A DNA stretch of 64,000 bases, taken from NCBI RefSeq assembly GCF_012516375.2, contig NZ_CP051204.2, positions 2,294,001-2,358,000 on the forward strand, written 5' to 3'. Of the stretch, positions 48,600 through 58,139 are shown in pieces (the stretch's first letter is position 1; every line of letters begins with the position of its first letter). The notes under the pieces are model-generated. The model was not told the origin of the DNA. It did no database searches and saw nothing but the letters and a program-made list of their open reading frames with translations. The position numbers and the translations under genes were made by a program. This DNA is from Chitinophaga oryzae. Its GTDB lineage: Bacteria; Bacteroidota; Bacteroidia; Chitinophagales; Chitinophagaceae.

Positions 48600-51014
48600 A
48601 TGCTGAAAAATTATATCAAGATAGCCTGGCGGAATATCAGCCGCAACAAGGTGTTTTCTGTCATCAATATCATGGGGCTGGCCATCGGCATTGCCGCTTC
48701 CCTGCTGATCCTGCAATACGTGGCGTTTGAACTGAGCTATGAACGGTCGCAGGAAAAAGGAGACCGTATCTACCGGGTACGGCAGGAGCGGTATGAAAAA
48801 GGACAACTCACCACCAGCTGGGCCGCCGGCGCATTTGCAATAGGCAACTATTTTAAGGACGCTTTTCCTGAAATAGAAGACTATGTAAAGCTGGTCAAAC
48901 AGCGGGAGGTATTGCTGGACGACGGGCAACGGAGCGTAAAAGTGTCGTCGGTATACTGGGCGAGCAGCGCTTATTTTAAGGTGTTTTCCACGCCGCTTGT
49001 CAGCGGCGACCCTGCCACGGCGCTGGCGGCGCCCAATACTATCGTGCTTTCGGAGAGCATCGCCCGTAAATTGTTCGGAAACGAAGACCCTATCGGTAAA
49101 ATCGTTCGCGAAAATCACCGTCGTGTTTTCAAGGTGACGGGCGTATACAAAGACATGCCATCCAACACCCATCTGAAGCCGGAAGCGATGTACTCCTATG
49201 CCAGTTACCTGGATATGGTAAAGCCGGATAATCCCGAAACGGCCTGGCAGTGGGATGGTTGCCTGACTTACCTGATGCTCCGTGCGGACGCCGATCCCCG
49301 GAAGCTGGAGGCAAAATTCCCTGCGCTGGTGAACAGGTATTACAAGGACGTACCTAAAGAGTTTACTACAAAATATTTTCTCCAGCCGTTGAAGGATATT
49401 CACCTGTATTCCCACCTGATGATGGAAGCGGAGACTAACGGTCAGGGCAACACGGTTTATTTGCTGATGGGGATCGCCTTGTTTATTGTCGGCATTGCGT
49501 GGATCAACTATATCAATCTCGCTACGGCCCGCGCTATCAACAGGGCGGTGGAAGTAGGCGTGCGTAAAGCCGTTGGCTCCCGCCGGTCTCAGCTGGTGGC
49601 GCAGTTTATGATCGAATCGGTGATGCTGAACGGGATGGCAGTCGTGACGGCGCTGTTCCTCGTGGTATTTTCTATCCCGCTTTTTAATAGTGTGACAGGT
49701 CAGCAGCTCTCTTTTTCATTACTGTATGACCGGCTTTTCTGGACCGTATTGATGGCTTTGTTCGTTACCGGTTCTTTTCTGTCTGGTTTATATCCTGCGT
49801 TTGTGCTTTCCCGTTTTAAACCGGTGGTAGTGCTGAAAGGCAAGGCGATCTCGTCCCGTCAGGGCAGCACGCTGCGCAAATCTCTGGTAGTGGTGCAGTT
49901 CGCCGCTTCCCTGTTTTTGCTGGTAGGCATGCTCACTGTTTTTAAACAAATACAGTTTATGCGTTCACAGCAGCTGGGCATTAACATTGCACAGACGCTG
50001 GTGATAAAACCTCCGATCATTTACACGGATTCTACCCGGATGCAGCAGCAACAGGCTTTCAAAGAACAACTGATGCGGGAAAGCAATATCCGTAGCGTAA
50101 CGGTGTCTTCCATTGTTCCGGGTGAAGCTTCCTCCATGAACGTCGGGGGGATACGCCTGATAGAGCAGAACGAAAATGAGGGCAAACAGTTCCGGGCCAT
50201 CCACGTGGACTATGATTTTGTACCTTCCTATCACCTGAAGCTGGTGGCTGGCCGTAATTTTGACCGTGACTTCGGTATGGACGGAGCGGAAGGCGCCGTA
50301 GTATTCAACAGGACCGGTATCCGCAGGCTGGGCTTTGATAACCCGGAATCAGCCGTCGGTAAACTTATTTTTTTCTGGGGAGACACGTTGAGAATTGCCG
50401 GCGTGGTGGAAGATTTTCATCAGCAGTCCCTGCATGACGCCTATGAATCCCTCATTCTCCGCCTGCGGCCGGATGTAAAGGGATATATTTCCGTTGGCGT
50501 TTCCGCGGACAACCTCAACGCTACCCTGGCTACGGTGCAGCGGAACTGGAATACTTTTTTCCCGGCCAGTCCTTTTGAATATTTTTTCCTGGATGAGCAT
50601 TTCGATGAACAATACAAGGCCGACCAGCGGTTTGGAAAAGTGTTCGGCATCTTCACCGCGCTGGCCATCCTGGTGGCCTGTCTCGGTTTGTTCGGGCTGG
50701 CATCTTTCACGATTGTGCAGCGTACCAAGGAAATCAGTATCCGTAAGATACTGGGTGCTTCCGTTCCTGAAATTGTACAGTTGCTGTACCGTGAATTTGC
50801 CGTGCTGATCGTGATCGCTTTCGGCATTGCCACGCCGGTGGCCTGGTTCAGTGTTACGCAATGGCTGAAAGGATATGCTTTCCGGACAGAGCTGTACTGG
50901 TGGCTGTTCGCCATCCCGTTCGTCCTGGTGCTGGCGATCGCTTTTCTGACGGTAAGTTTCCAGAGTATCCGCGCCGCGCTGGTGAACCCGGCGCATAGTT
51001 TGCGGTCTGAATAG
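48600..51014 (+). CDS. FtsX/MacB-type ABC transporter permease (paralogue 1)
   Basis: 804 residues. MLKNYIKIAWRNISRNKVFS then a first transmembrane helix, a large MacB-like periplasmic domain (about 50-280), three helices, a second periplasmic domain, and three C-terminal helices ending in KEISIRKILGASVPEIVQLL-containing FtsX motifs and LVNPAHSLRSE. This double-FtsX form is typical of Bacteroidota. The ATG at 48600 is preferred over 48489. No ATPase or HlyD partner is encoded nearby. Confidence 0.88.
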   Translation: MLKNYIKIAWRNISRNKVFSVINIMGLAIGIAASLLILQYVAFELSYERSQEKGDRIYRVRQERYEKGQLTTSWAAGAFAIGNYFKDAFPEIEDYVKLVKQREVLLDDGQRSVKVSSVYWASSAYFKVFSTPLVSGDPATALAAPNTIVLSESIARKLFGNEDPIGKIVRENHRRVFKVTGVYKDMPSNTHLKPEAMYSYASYLDMVKPDNPETAWQWDGCLTYLMLRADADPRKLEAKFPALVNRYYKDVPKEFTTKYFLQPLKDIHLYSHLMMEAETNGQGNTVYLLMGIALFIVGIAWINYINLATARAINRAVEVGVRKAVGSRRSQLVAQFMIESVMLNGMAVVTALFLVVFSIPLFNSVTGQQLSFSLLYDRLFWTVLMALFVTGSFLSGLYPAFVLSRFKPVVVLKGKAISSRQGSTLRKSLVVVQFAASLFLLVGMLTVFKQIQFMRSQQLGINIAQTLVIKPPIIYTDSTRMQQQQAFKEQLMRESNIRSVTVSSIVPGEASSMNVGGIRLIEQNENEGKQFRAIHVDYDFVPSYHLKLVAGRNFDRDFGMDGAEGAVVFNRTGIRRLGFDNPESAVGKLIFFWGDTLRIAGVVEDFHQQSLHDAYESLILRLRPDVKGYISVGVSADNLNATLATVQRNWNTFFPASPFEYFFLDEHFDEQYKADQRFGKVFGIFTALAILVACLGLFGLASFTIVQRTKEISIRKILGASVPEIVQLLYREFAVLIVIAFGIATPVAWFSVTQWLKGYAFRTELYWWLFAIPFVLVLAIAFLTVSFQSIRAALVNPAHSLRSE

Positions 51015-51093
51015 TTGGGTCACAACAGATAAAATCCGACATTTACGATGATGTAAGTGAATGTTTATCTGTATAAAAATCCAATCAGCGTAT

Positions 51094-51582
51094 ATGGAAA
51101 TTACCGTAAGAAAGGCAGTAAAGGAAGACCTGCCCTTGCTGCTTACTTTCGAGCAGGGCATTATCTCGGAGGAAAGGCCTTATGATCCCACTTTGCAGGA
51201 CGGGACCATTCATTATTACGACATCGCACAGATTATAGCGGCCGATCATATCGAGGTAGCCGTGGCCGTGGCGGGCACACAGATCGTCGGTTCCGGCTAT
51301 TGCCGCATAGAGCCGGCATCCAGGCCATATCTCAAACATGATAAACAGGGCCGCCTTGGCTTCATGTATGTAGATCCGGCTTTTCGCGGCCGGGGCATTA
51401 ACGCCAGGATCGTGGCTTTTCTGAAAGAATGGGCTTATCTGCAGGACATACTGGAACTGCGCCTCGATGTGTATGCCGACAACGAAGCGGCAGTAAAAGC
51501 ATACGAGAAAGCAGGATTCAAAAAACACCTGGTTGAAATGCGGATGGACCTGAGAGATAATCCCACCTATCTTGCACAATAA
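51094..51582 (+). CDS. GNAT family N-acetyltransferase
   Basis: 162 residues. N-terminus MEITVRKAVKEDLPLLLTFE; acetyl-CoA motif FMYVDPAFRGRGINARIVAF (about 88-107); C-terminal NEAAVKAYEKAGFKKHL, the signature of motif B. The ATG at 51094 is chosen over 51061. The substrate is unknown. It follows the permease by 79 bp and converges on the S41 peptidase with 6 bp between. Confidence 0.9.
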   Translation: MEITVRKAVKEDLPLLLTFEQGIISEERPYDPTLQDGTIHYYDIAQIIAADHIEVAVAVAGTQIVGSGYCRIEPASRPYLKHDKQGRLGFMYVDPAFRGRGINARIVAFLKEWAYLQDILELRLDVYADNEAAVKAYEKAGFKKHLVEMRMDLRDNPTYLAQ

Positions 51583-51588
51583 TGACAA

Positions 51589-53010
51589 CTACATAGCACC
51601 GGCCAGCCTGAGCGCCAGCTCCATAGGCTGGTCGATGCCGTTTATAACAGCGTTGGCCGTCAACGGCACGGCATAGTCCGGCGGCGTGCCATGGCCCCGG
51701 TGAAGCGTCGTATCTACTGCATTATAATATTGCTGAAGCGGTACGGTCAGCAACAGCGAAACGGGCGGTAGTTCAACGACCGGCATCATGCCGCTGGTAT
51801 TACCCTGGTAACCGCCCCCGGTTTCCTCCCCGATAAAAACCGCTTTTCGGTGAAATGACAGAATAGCCGCTACATCCGCGCAGGAAGACATACAAAATCC
51901 ATCTGTCAGGATGTAGGTCTTGCCGTTATAAACAGACCGCGCCGGTTGCTGCAGCGTATAATAATCAAACTCCCGGGTGACAGGGGACTTTTTCCAACGA
52001 TAGGTCCCTTCCCGGAGAGCAGGCTTCCGGTAAAAAAGACGGGTAAAGCCTTTGATCTGCCCCGCTATCGTTGGGGTGACTTCTATCCTGTCCCAATAAC
52101 GGAATGGCTGCCCGAAAAAATGCCGGGTGAAATAAACGGCATTACCATCGGTGCCGCCGGTGTTGCCGCGGAGGTCTACGATCAGCTGCCGGATACCTTG
52201 CTGCTGCAGCTGAAGAAATACCCGATCGATATACTTCCTGAAATGTTGTCCTGTTCTTTTAACGTCCGATGCGGCGAAAGAACGGATGGTGAGAATGGCA
52301 GTCTTTCCCTTCAGGGTAAAACTGAGCGTTTCCCTGGGGCTGGGTTCTTCCAGGAAGCCGGGGCGCGCCAGCTCCTCAAACCGGGCAGCCGGTATGATGA
52401 CGGTACGGCCATCGGACAGCGTCAGTGTAAAGGTGCCGGCGGGCCCGATCATACTGCGGTACCAGGAAGGAAACTGGTGATACAATGTTTTGTACTTCAT
52501 GGTCAGGTTATAGCCGTCAGCCGGAATGGCGGGTAACAGTACCGCCAGCAAATCCCGGATGCTTTTACCGTTGATGGCCGTGATCACGGCACCGGGAAGC
52601 AGGCTGCTGTCTGCCGAATAATTTGTGGTGACCGTTGCCTGCCTGTCGTCGAATAATAACTGTAAGGGCAGTAAATTCGGCTGGCTGTTCAGTTGCGATA
52701 CATATGCCGGTGGCAGTTGCAGCCCCGTGTGCAGGCAACCGATCGCGGAAACAAAAGGTTTTACCTTGCGGTAAATTTCCAGCGTGGTGAGCGAATCTGC
52801 CGTGATCGTGGCTTTCAGGGAATCGGTATACTGCTGTACCCTGCTTTTGGAGCGGTACCGGTAATATCCGGGGTGACTTTCATCGAGCTTTCCGGAAAGC
52901 GTATCTATCAACCGGATAACAGCGGCAGCGGGATAACGCAACGGCGTGTCGGCGGCTACAGGCTGGAGCGTAAAAAGGGTCAGGGGCAGCAGGGGGATAG
53001 CAGGGACCAT
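51589..53010 (-). CDS. Secreted S41-family (C-terminal-processing-like) peptidase
   Basis: 473 residues with a short signal-like leader (MVPAIPLLPLTLFTLQPVAA). The fold has an N-terminal helical part, a PDZ-like segment (GAVITAINGKSIRDLLAVLL) and the S41 core: IVDLRGNTGGTDGNAVYFTR and the nucleophile loop ILTDGFCMSSCADVAAILSF (Ser near residue 367). FIGEETGGGYQGNTSG follows. Many Bacteroidota secrete this type as scavenging proteases or lipoprotein processors; the target is not known. Confidence 0.88.
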   Translation of the reverse strand: MVPAIPLLPLTLFTLQPVAADTPLRYPAAAVIRLIDTLSGKLDESHPGYYRYRSKSRVQQYTDSLKATITADSLTTLEIYRKVKPFVSAIGCLHTGLQLPPAYVSQLNSQPNLLPLQLLFDDRQATVTTNYSADSSLLPGAVITAINGKSIRDLLAVLLPAIPADGYNLTMKYKTLYHQFPSWYRSMIGPAGTFTLTLSDGRTVIIPAARFEELARPGFLEEPSPRETLSFTLKGKTAILTIRSFAASDVKRTGQHFRKYIDRVFLQLQQQGIRQLIVDLRGNTGGTDGNAVYFTRHFFGQPFRYWDRIEVTPTIAGQIKGFTRLFYRKPALREGTYRWKKSPVTREFDYYTLQQPARSVYNGKTYILTDGFCMSSCADVAAILSFHRKAVFIGEETGGGYQGNTSGMMPVVELPPVSLLLTVPLQQYYNAVDTTLHRGHGTPPDYAVPLTANAVINGIDQPMELALRLAGAM

Positions 53011-53219
53011 TTTTTGACTTCAATATAAAAACAGTGATTGTTAAAAGGGTGTGAATTAGGGAAACTTTAAAGGATCGTGTAGCCGGCGCCGTTACCGGCT
53101 TTCTATCCGCAATTGAACAAAATTTGTCTCAAAAGCGGACATTTTTTACATTGTGTAATATGTATGTTGTTGGATACTAATATATTTATTGTTGGCATCC
53201 GATTGGAAAACCGGTTAGC

Positions 53220-55595
53220 ATGATTACCAACTATATCCGGACCGCTGTCCGCAGCTTGTGGAAAAATAAAGTATACAGCTTCCTGAATATTTTCGGGCTG
53301 ATGACAGGCATTGCCTGTGCTGGTATTATCTTCCTCTGGGTGGAAGACGAAGTGCAATACGACAGTATGCACGAAAAGAAAGACCGGTTATATGCCGTTT
53401 TACAGCACTGGCAGTATGATGGTTATAAACGTACTTTCTGGTCTACCCCGGCATTGATGGGCCCGGCCATCCAGGCGGAGTTCCCCGGCGTAGCCCGCAC
53501 CTGCCGCACTACGGAGGGGGAAGTATCCGCCATGTTCAGCAACGGTCAGACGGCTTATTATAGTTCCGGGATGTATGCAGACAGCACGCTTTTCAGCATG
53601 TTCACCTTTCCTTTTGTGGAAGGGGATGCGCAATCCGCTTTTACTCAACCCAATTCGCTGGTGATAACGGAAACGGCTGCACGTAAATTTTTCGGGCAAA
53701 CGGCCAACGTGCGGGGGAAGCTGCTGAAGATGGACAACCAGCAGGAATATATGGTGACGGGCGTATTGAAAGACCTGCCGCAGAATTCCACCCTCCGGTT
53801 TGAATGGCTGGCGCCTTTCCAGACTTATCTTAACGCGCACAAAGCGCTGGCATCGTGGGATGCCAACGCGATCAATAGTTTCGTGGAGCTGGTGCCGGGC
53901 GCCGATGTAGCGGCGCTCAACCGGCAGCTGGCGGGTTATGTGAAAGAGAAATTTCCGAAAGCTATTTGTTCGCCTTTCCTGTTTTCGATGAATGACTGGC
54001 GCCTGCGGAATGAATTTACGGATGGCAGGCAAACAGGCGGCCGGATTGGCTATGTGCGCCTGTTTACCGTGATAGGATGGATCATCATTTTTATTGCCTG
54101 TATCAATTTTATGAACCTGGCGACGGCACGCAGTGAGAAACGTTCCAAAGAAGTGGGGGTGCGCAAAGTGTTAGGGGCCGGGAAAGGCCGGCTGGTGATA
54201 CAGTTCATCGGGGAGGCAATGCTCATGTCTTTGCTGGCGGCTGTATTGGCGGTGGCGGTCATCAGCCTCCTGCTGCCGGCATTTAATGCCATGGTAGGCA
54301 AACAGATCGGGCTGGGGCTGCAGCATCCGGCGCACTGGGTGGCATTGCTGGCCATTGCGCTGGTGACCGGATTGGTGGCCGGCAGTTATCCTTCCCTGTA
54401 TCTCTCTTCGTTTAACCCGGTGAAGGTGCTGAAAGGCATCAAAACACCCGGCGGCAGTGCGGCGTTTATCCGCAAAGGACTGGTGACAGTGCAGTTTACG
54501 GTGTCTATTGTACTGATTGTTTCCACCATCATCATCTATCAGCAGATAGAACATGTGAAGCAACGAAAGCTGGGCTACAACAAGGACAACCTGCTGGAAA
54601 TGGACGTTACCGGAAGGATGGGGCAGGACTTTGCCGCTATTCGCCAGGACCTGCTGAATACAGGATTGATAGAAAATGTAGCGCTCTCTGACCATGCCAC
54701 CATATACGGAGGCAACAATACCAACGCTTTCCGCTGGCCCGGTTCACCGGAAAACGGTTTCCTGATCTCCCACAGGAGCGTAACGCCCGGATTCTTTTTC
54801 ACCTCCGGCATGGAACTGACACAGGGGCGCGACTTCCTGTCCGGCGCTGCGGTAGACAGCTTCAGCGTTGTGATCACCGAATCGCTGTCCCGCCTGATGG
54901 GAGCAGAAGGAAGTATCGGCCGGAACCTGCTGATACCGGATGATGAAGAAAATAACTACCGCCCCTACCGGATCGTAGGCATCGTGAAAGATTATGTATA
55001 CGGAAACATGTACGGCAAGCCGGACCCGGTGGCGTTTTTCAAGCGCGACAATGATCCCCGCATGATGTATGTCCGGATAGCAGCCAAAGCCGACCCGGAG
55101 CAGGCGGTGAAAGGAATAGAACAGGTGATGGCAAAGGACAATCCTGGTTACCCGTTTGCCTTCCGCTTCGTAGATGAACAGTTCAATGCCATGTTCAGCA
55201 GTGAACAGATGATAGGCCGCTTGTCGAGAGTATTTGCATCGCTGGCCATCGTTATTTCCTGCCTGGGATTATTCGGGCTGGCGGCTTACACCGCCGAACG
55301 AAGGACTAAGGAAATCGGTATCCGCAAGGTGCTGGGCGCCAGTGTGGCAGGCATCGCCAGGCTGCTGTCCGTGGAGTTCCTGAAGCTGGTGATGTTATCG
55401 GCAGTGATCGCATTTCCGCTGGCATGGGGCATTATGGCTTACTGGCTCGATCAGTTCAGCTACCGCACGGCTATTCACTGGTGGGTGTTTGTACTGGCAG
55501 GAGGTATGGCCGTTGTGATTGCGCTGGCCACCGTCAGCTACCAGGCTGTACGCACAGCGATGAGGAATCCGGTAAAGAGCTTACAGACAATGTAG
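53220..55595 (+). CDS. FtsX/MacB-type ABC transporter permease (paralogue 2)
   Basis: 791 residues with the same plan as the 48600-51014 protein: MITNYIRTAVRSLWKNKVYS, one helix, MacB-like domain, three helices, second periplasmic domain, three helices. The FtsX motifs SEKRSKEVGVRKVLGAGKGR and TKEIGIRKVLGASVAGIARL are present. It ends in RNPVKSLQTM. No ATPase is nearby. The last 62 bp overlap the 3' end of the opposite HxlR gene. Confidence 0.88.
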   Translation: MITNYIRTAVRSLWKNKVYSFLNIFGLMTGIACAGIIFLWVEDEVQYDSMHEKKDRLYAVLQHWQYDGYKRTFWSTPALMGPAIQAEFPGVARTCRTTEGEVSAMFSNGQTAYYSSGMYADSTLFSMFTFPFVEGDAQSAFTQPNSLVITETAARKFFGQTANVRGKLLKMDNQQEYMVTGVLKDLPQNSTLRFEWLAPFQTYLNAHKALASWDANAINSFVELVPGADVAALNRQLAGYVKEKFPKAICSPFLFSMNDWRLRNEFTDGRQTGGRIGYVRLFTVIGWIIIFIACINFMNLATARSEKRSKEVGVRKVLGAGKGRLVIQFIGEAMLMSLLAAVLAVAVISLLLPAFNAMVGKQIGLGLQHPAHWVALLAIALVTGLVAGSYPSLYLSSFNPVKVLKGIKTPGGSAAFIRKGLVTVQFTVSIVLIVSTIIIYQQIEHVKQRKLGYNKDNLLEMDVTGRMGQDFAAIRQDLLNTGLIENVALSDHATIYGGNNTNAFRWPGSPENGFLISHRSVTPGFFFTSGMELTQGRDFLSGAAVDSFSVVITESLSRLMGAEGSIGRNLLIPDDEENNYRPYRIVGIVKDYVYGNMYGKPDPVAFFKRDNDPRMMYVRIAAKADPEQAVKGIEQVMAKDNPGYPFAFRFVDEQFNAMFSSEQMIGRLSRVFASLAIVISCLGLFGLAAYTAERRTKEIGIRKVLGASVAGIARLLSVEFLKLVMLSAVIAFPLAWGIMAYWLDQFSYRTAIHWWVFVLAGGMAVVIALATVSYQAVRTAMRNPVKSLQTM

Positions 55596-55950
55596 CCGAC
55601 ATAATACGGCGGCGGTGCCCAAGGCCCCAGTCCATCAGCTGCAGGACAATTTTCTCCAGCGTTTTGCCGTAAGGAGTGATCTCATATTGTACCGTCACCG
55701 GTTTGGTGGAACAAACTGTTCGTTGCACCAACTGATTCAGCTCCAGGACCTGTAGTTCGCGCGTCAGCATTTTGGCGCTGATGCCTTCCACTTCCTGCTG
55801 CAGTTCGGTGAAACGTTTCCGTCCGCGGCAACAGAGGACCGTAATAATCAATACTTTCCATTTGCCCTGAAGGAGCTCCATGGCGTCGTTCAGGGCTCTT
55901 GTCTTGCCTTTGTAGTCGCACTCAGGATAGCGGTTGACAGTTGTTTTCAT
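55534..55950 (-). CDS. HxlR family transcriptional regulator
   Basis: 138 residues, winged-helix regulator of the MarR-related HxlR family. Typical blocks: LLQGKWKVLIITVLCCRGRK, RFTELQQEVEGISAKMLTRE and VQYEITPYGKTLEKIVLQLM. The ATG at 55950 is chosen over 55983. The C-terminal tail (after DWGLGHRRRIM) is longer than usual and overlaps the opposite permease gene, so the last about 20 residues are less certain. Its target is unknown. Confidence 0.87.
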   Translation of the reverse strand: MKTTVNRYPECDYKGKTRALNDAMELLQGKWKVLIITVLCCRGRKRFTELQQEVEGISAKMLTRELQVLELNQLVQRTVCSTKPVTVQYEITPYGKTLEKIVLQLMDWGLGHRRRIMSATLSVSSLPDSSSLCVQPGS

Positions 55951-56046
55951 GATAATAAAATGAATGTCCGTAAAAATAAACATAAGCTTTCTGCCCGCGG
56001 TAAGATTTCTGTTTCTGAAATAATATGCGTTATAAGTAATATGTGT

Positions 56047-56054
56047 TAGATTTG
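56047..56054 (+). promoter_or_regulatory. Candidate -7 box for the 56083 lipoprotein gene
   Basis: TAGATTTG, 28 nt before the ATG. No TTG at the -33 position. Confidence 0.45.
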
Positions 56055-56082
56055 TCGTATTATCTGTTTAAACCAATACCCG

Positions 56083-56733
56083 ATGACCCGTACCTATCTG
56101 TTCCTTGCGGTATCTGCCGCTTTGTTGTTTGCCTCCTGTACCAAAGGTCCGATGGCTGGCCCTGATCCGGACCCTACTGTAAATCCGCCGGGCACTAATC
56201 CTAATCCGTCCGGTAATAAACTGGTGGGCACCTGGAAGTTCGCCGGTGTGGAGCTGAAAGGACAGTCGGTCACCGCTGCCACCGATCTGGAGGGTAATAC
56301 GCTAAAAGGAATCACCAACACCGATTATATCAGCATCGAAAATAAAGGTACCGTAACGTTCGACGAACGTATGATGGTGTCCAAAGACGTCAGTTATACG
56401 ATAGATTCAAAAGTGAAAAATGCCACTTACATCAACGGTGAGCTGGTGGCATCACAGGACATGCCATGGCGCATTACCATGCCTCCTTCTGAAAGTAAGG
56501 CAGCCTACGAACTGAGGGCCAACGACTCCCTGTATTCGCAGGGCGCCACGGCTTCTTTTCCCGGCATGGAGGGTTCCATGACCGGACAGCCGATCGCTTC
56601 CAAATTGAGCTGGAAGGGAGATACGCTGTTATTGAAATCACACATTTCCTTTTCAAAAACGAGTTCAGTGGAAGGACTTCCGTCTGTGATCAACTATAAT
56701 CACGAAGTGATCACCAAGCTGGTCAGAAAATAG
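56083..56733 (+). CDS. Lipoprotein of unknown function
   Basis: 216 residues. Lipoprotein signal MTRTYLFLAVSAALLFASC with lipidated Cys19, then a Pro/Asn-rich flexible linker (GPDPDPTVNPPGTNPNPSG) and a beta-rich domain (KLVGTWKFAGVELKG to EVITKLVRK) of lipocalin-like style (opening GTW). No family recognised. Expected in the outer membrane facing either side. It is convergent with a DinB gene, with an AATTACG palindrome between. Confidence 0.78.
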   Translation: MTRTYLFLAVSAALLFASCTKGPMAGPDPDPTVNPPGTNPNPSGNKLVGTWKFAGVELKGQSVTAATDLEGNTLKGITNTDYISIENKGTVTFDERMMVSKDVSYTIDSKVKNATYINGELVASQDMPWRITMPPSESKAAYELRANDSLYSQGATASFPGMEGSMTGQPIASKLSWKGDTLLLKSHISFSKTSSVEGLPSVINYNHEVITKLVRK

Positions 56734-56802
56734 CATCCGGCTGTGTGGGTCCAATGGATAAAAAGCTGGTTTATCCGGCGTTTTCACAGCTGGCTTTAGG
56801 AC

Positions 56803-56904
56803 AATTACGAATTACGAATTGAGAGCCCCTGTCAGCGCGGTTACTCATGAATCGCTCTATAAGCGGAACTTTAATTCGTAATTCGTAATCCGTAATTCGT
56901 AATT
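56803..56904. repeat. AATTACG-family palindrome (copy 3)
   Basis: Left arm: two AATTACG units plus AATTGAGAGCCCC; right arm: four ATTCGTA-type units, one altered to ATCCGTA. The interior has the shared CGGTTACT and CTATAAG blocks. The right arm ends inside the stop codon of the convergent DinB gene (TAA at 56905-56903). It matches the elements at 6215 and 12548. Confidence 0.87.
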
Positions 56905-57430
56905 ATTTTACACCGTTGTCAGGGTTCCACGATCCCTGTTCTTTGCGGACAAAGATGATCTGTCCGGTATGATAGGCGTTGTGGGCGGAGATATTGGCGA
57001 TGTTGCCTGCTGCGGCGGTGAGTGTTTTTTCATCCGCTTTTTCCACGAATTGTTCCAGCCCGGTAAGTATTTCGTCCAGTTTTTTTACCGCTGTTTCCCA
57101 GCTGGCTTTGTCTACGTTGGCAAACGTTTCGTTATTGTCGCCTTTAAAGTCTTTTACTTCTTTTCCGAGGAATTTGTTGAGCTGCCGTTCGTTCCAGAAA
57201 ACGAGGTGTTGTACCAGTTGACCTACCGAGTGGTTGCCACTGTTGTCTTTCCAGTTGGCCTGTTCGGCGGAGAGGCCGGCCACGGCAGTGTTGGCCGGAA
57301 CGAACCATTCCGCCCTGTTGTGGGTACTGCGGAGCTGTGCCAGTAAAACAGATTTCAGATCAGGCGCGGCTGTTTGTCCGAATACCTGTACGGACGCCAG
57401 CATCAGCCATGCGGAGAGTAGCTTTCTCAT
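56903..57430 (-). CDS. Secreted DinB family protein
   Basis: 175 residues with a signal peptide (MRKLLSAWLMLASVQVFG, cleavage before QTAAPD), unusual for the DinB/YfiT fold, which is mostly cytoplasmic. The four-helix DinB signature is present: HSVGQLVQHLVFWNERQLNK and the C-terminal ISAHNAYHTGQIIFVRKEQG, supplying the metal-binding His triad. Family members include thiol-dependent transferases. Its function in the periplasm is open. Confidence 0.85.
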   Translation of the reverse strand: MRKLLSAWLMLASVQVFGQTAAPDLKSVLLAQLRSTHNRAEWFVPANTAVAGLSAEQANWKDNSGNHSVGQLVQHLVFWNERQLNKFLGKEVKDFKGDNNETFANVDKASWETAVKKLDEILTGLEQFVEKADEKTLTAAAGNIANISAHNAYHTGQIIFVRKEQGSWNPDNGVK

Positions 57431-57573
57431 AACGCTGTTGTAATTGTTTTTTGGGGATGAATAATGGACCGAAGGTAACAGCTTCGGGTGGTATGGGCAA
57501 ACAGAAATTTATGAACGGAGAGGGGGCAACAATTCCGTTGGTGAGGCGTTACCAATACGGGAGGCTTTAATTT

Positions 57574-58092
57574 ATGACAGCATTATTAAAATGGACGGAC
57601 CGCCGTTTCCAGTGGGGGCATACGGCAGACTATGTTCCTTTTTTCATGGAGCGTTTGCGGGCCACGGCGCCGCGGCTGGATGAGATGACGGTGCTGGTGC
57701 CGGAAGACATCATGGAGATCCGGGATGAGGGCAAATGGTCGGTGAAAGAGCATATTGGTCATCTTGCAGATATCGAGCTGCTGCATGACAAGCGGCTGGA
57801 GGATTTGCTGGCGGGCAGGACGCTGACCGCGGCAGACCCGGAAAACAGGGCGACAGTGGAGGCGCATCACAATCAGTACCCGATCAGTGAGCTGGTGTAT
57901 CATTTCCGGCAGGTGCGGGACAATTTCCTCAAACAGGTGGAGCATTTTTCCGCGGCTGATATGGAGAAGCGGGCGATGCATCCGCGTTTGGGCCAGCAGA
58001 TGTCGCTGGCCGACATATTGTATTTCATAGCAGAACACGATAATCATCACCTGACGGTGATCGCTGCTTTTTTGCGAAAGCATTATGCCTGA
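57574..58092 (+). CDS. DinB family protein
   Basis: 172 residues, cytoplasmic four-helix DinB fold. Signature: KWSVKEHIGHLADIELLHDK (first His) and ILYFIAEHDNHHLTVIAAFL (second and third His), consistent with a metal site. The ATG at 57574 follows a GGAGG (57561-57565) at a normal distance. Probably a DinB_2 transferase-like protein of unknown substrate. It converges on the metal ATPase with a shared terminator. Confidence 0.86.
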   Translation: MTALLKWTDRRFQWGHTADYVPFFMERLRATAPRLDEMTVLVPEDIMEIRDEGKWSVKEHIGHLADIELLHDKRLEDLLAGRTLTAADPENRATVEAHHNQYPISELVYHFRQVRDNFLKQVEHFSAADMEKRAMHPRLGQQMSLADILYFIAEHDNHHLTVIAAFLRKHYA

Positions 58093-58107
58093 TGGTGATA
58101 AAGGAAA

Positions 58108-58139
58108 AATCCCGGGGTTTATTTTCCCGGGATTTTTTT
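58108..58139. terminator. Terminator between the DinB and metal-ATPase genes
   Basis: AATCCCGGG (58108-58116) with CCCGGGATT (58126-58134) and a T-run on the plus strand. The last codons of the ATPase gene form part of the stem, since it ends at 58119. Confidence 0.85.

Noticed and set aside
12548..56904. AATTACG palindromes as insertion sequences
   Set aside because: No transposase, and no target-site duplication is visible at the borders.
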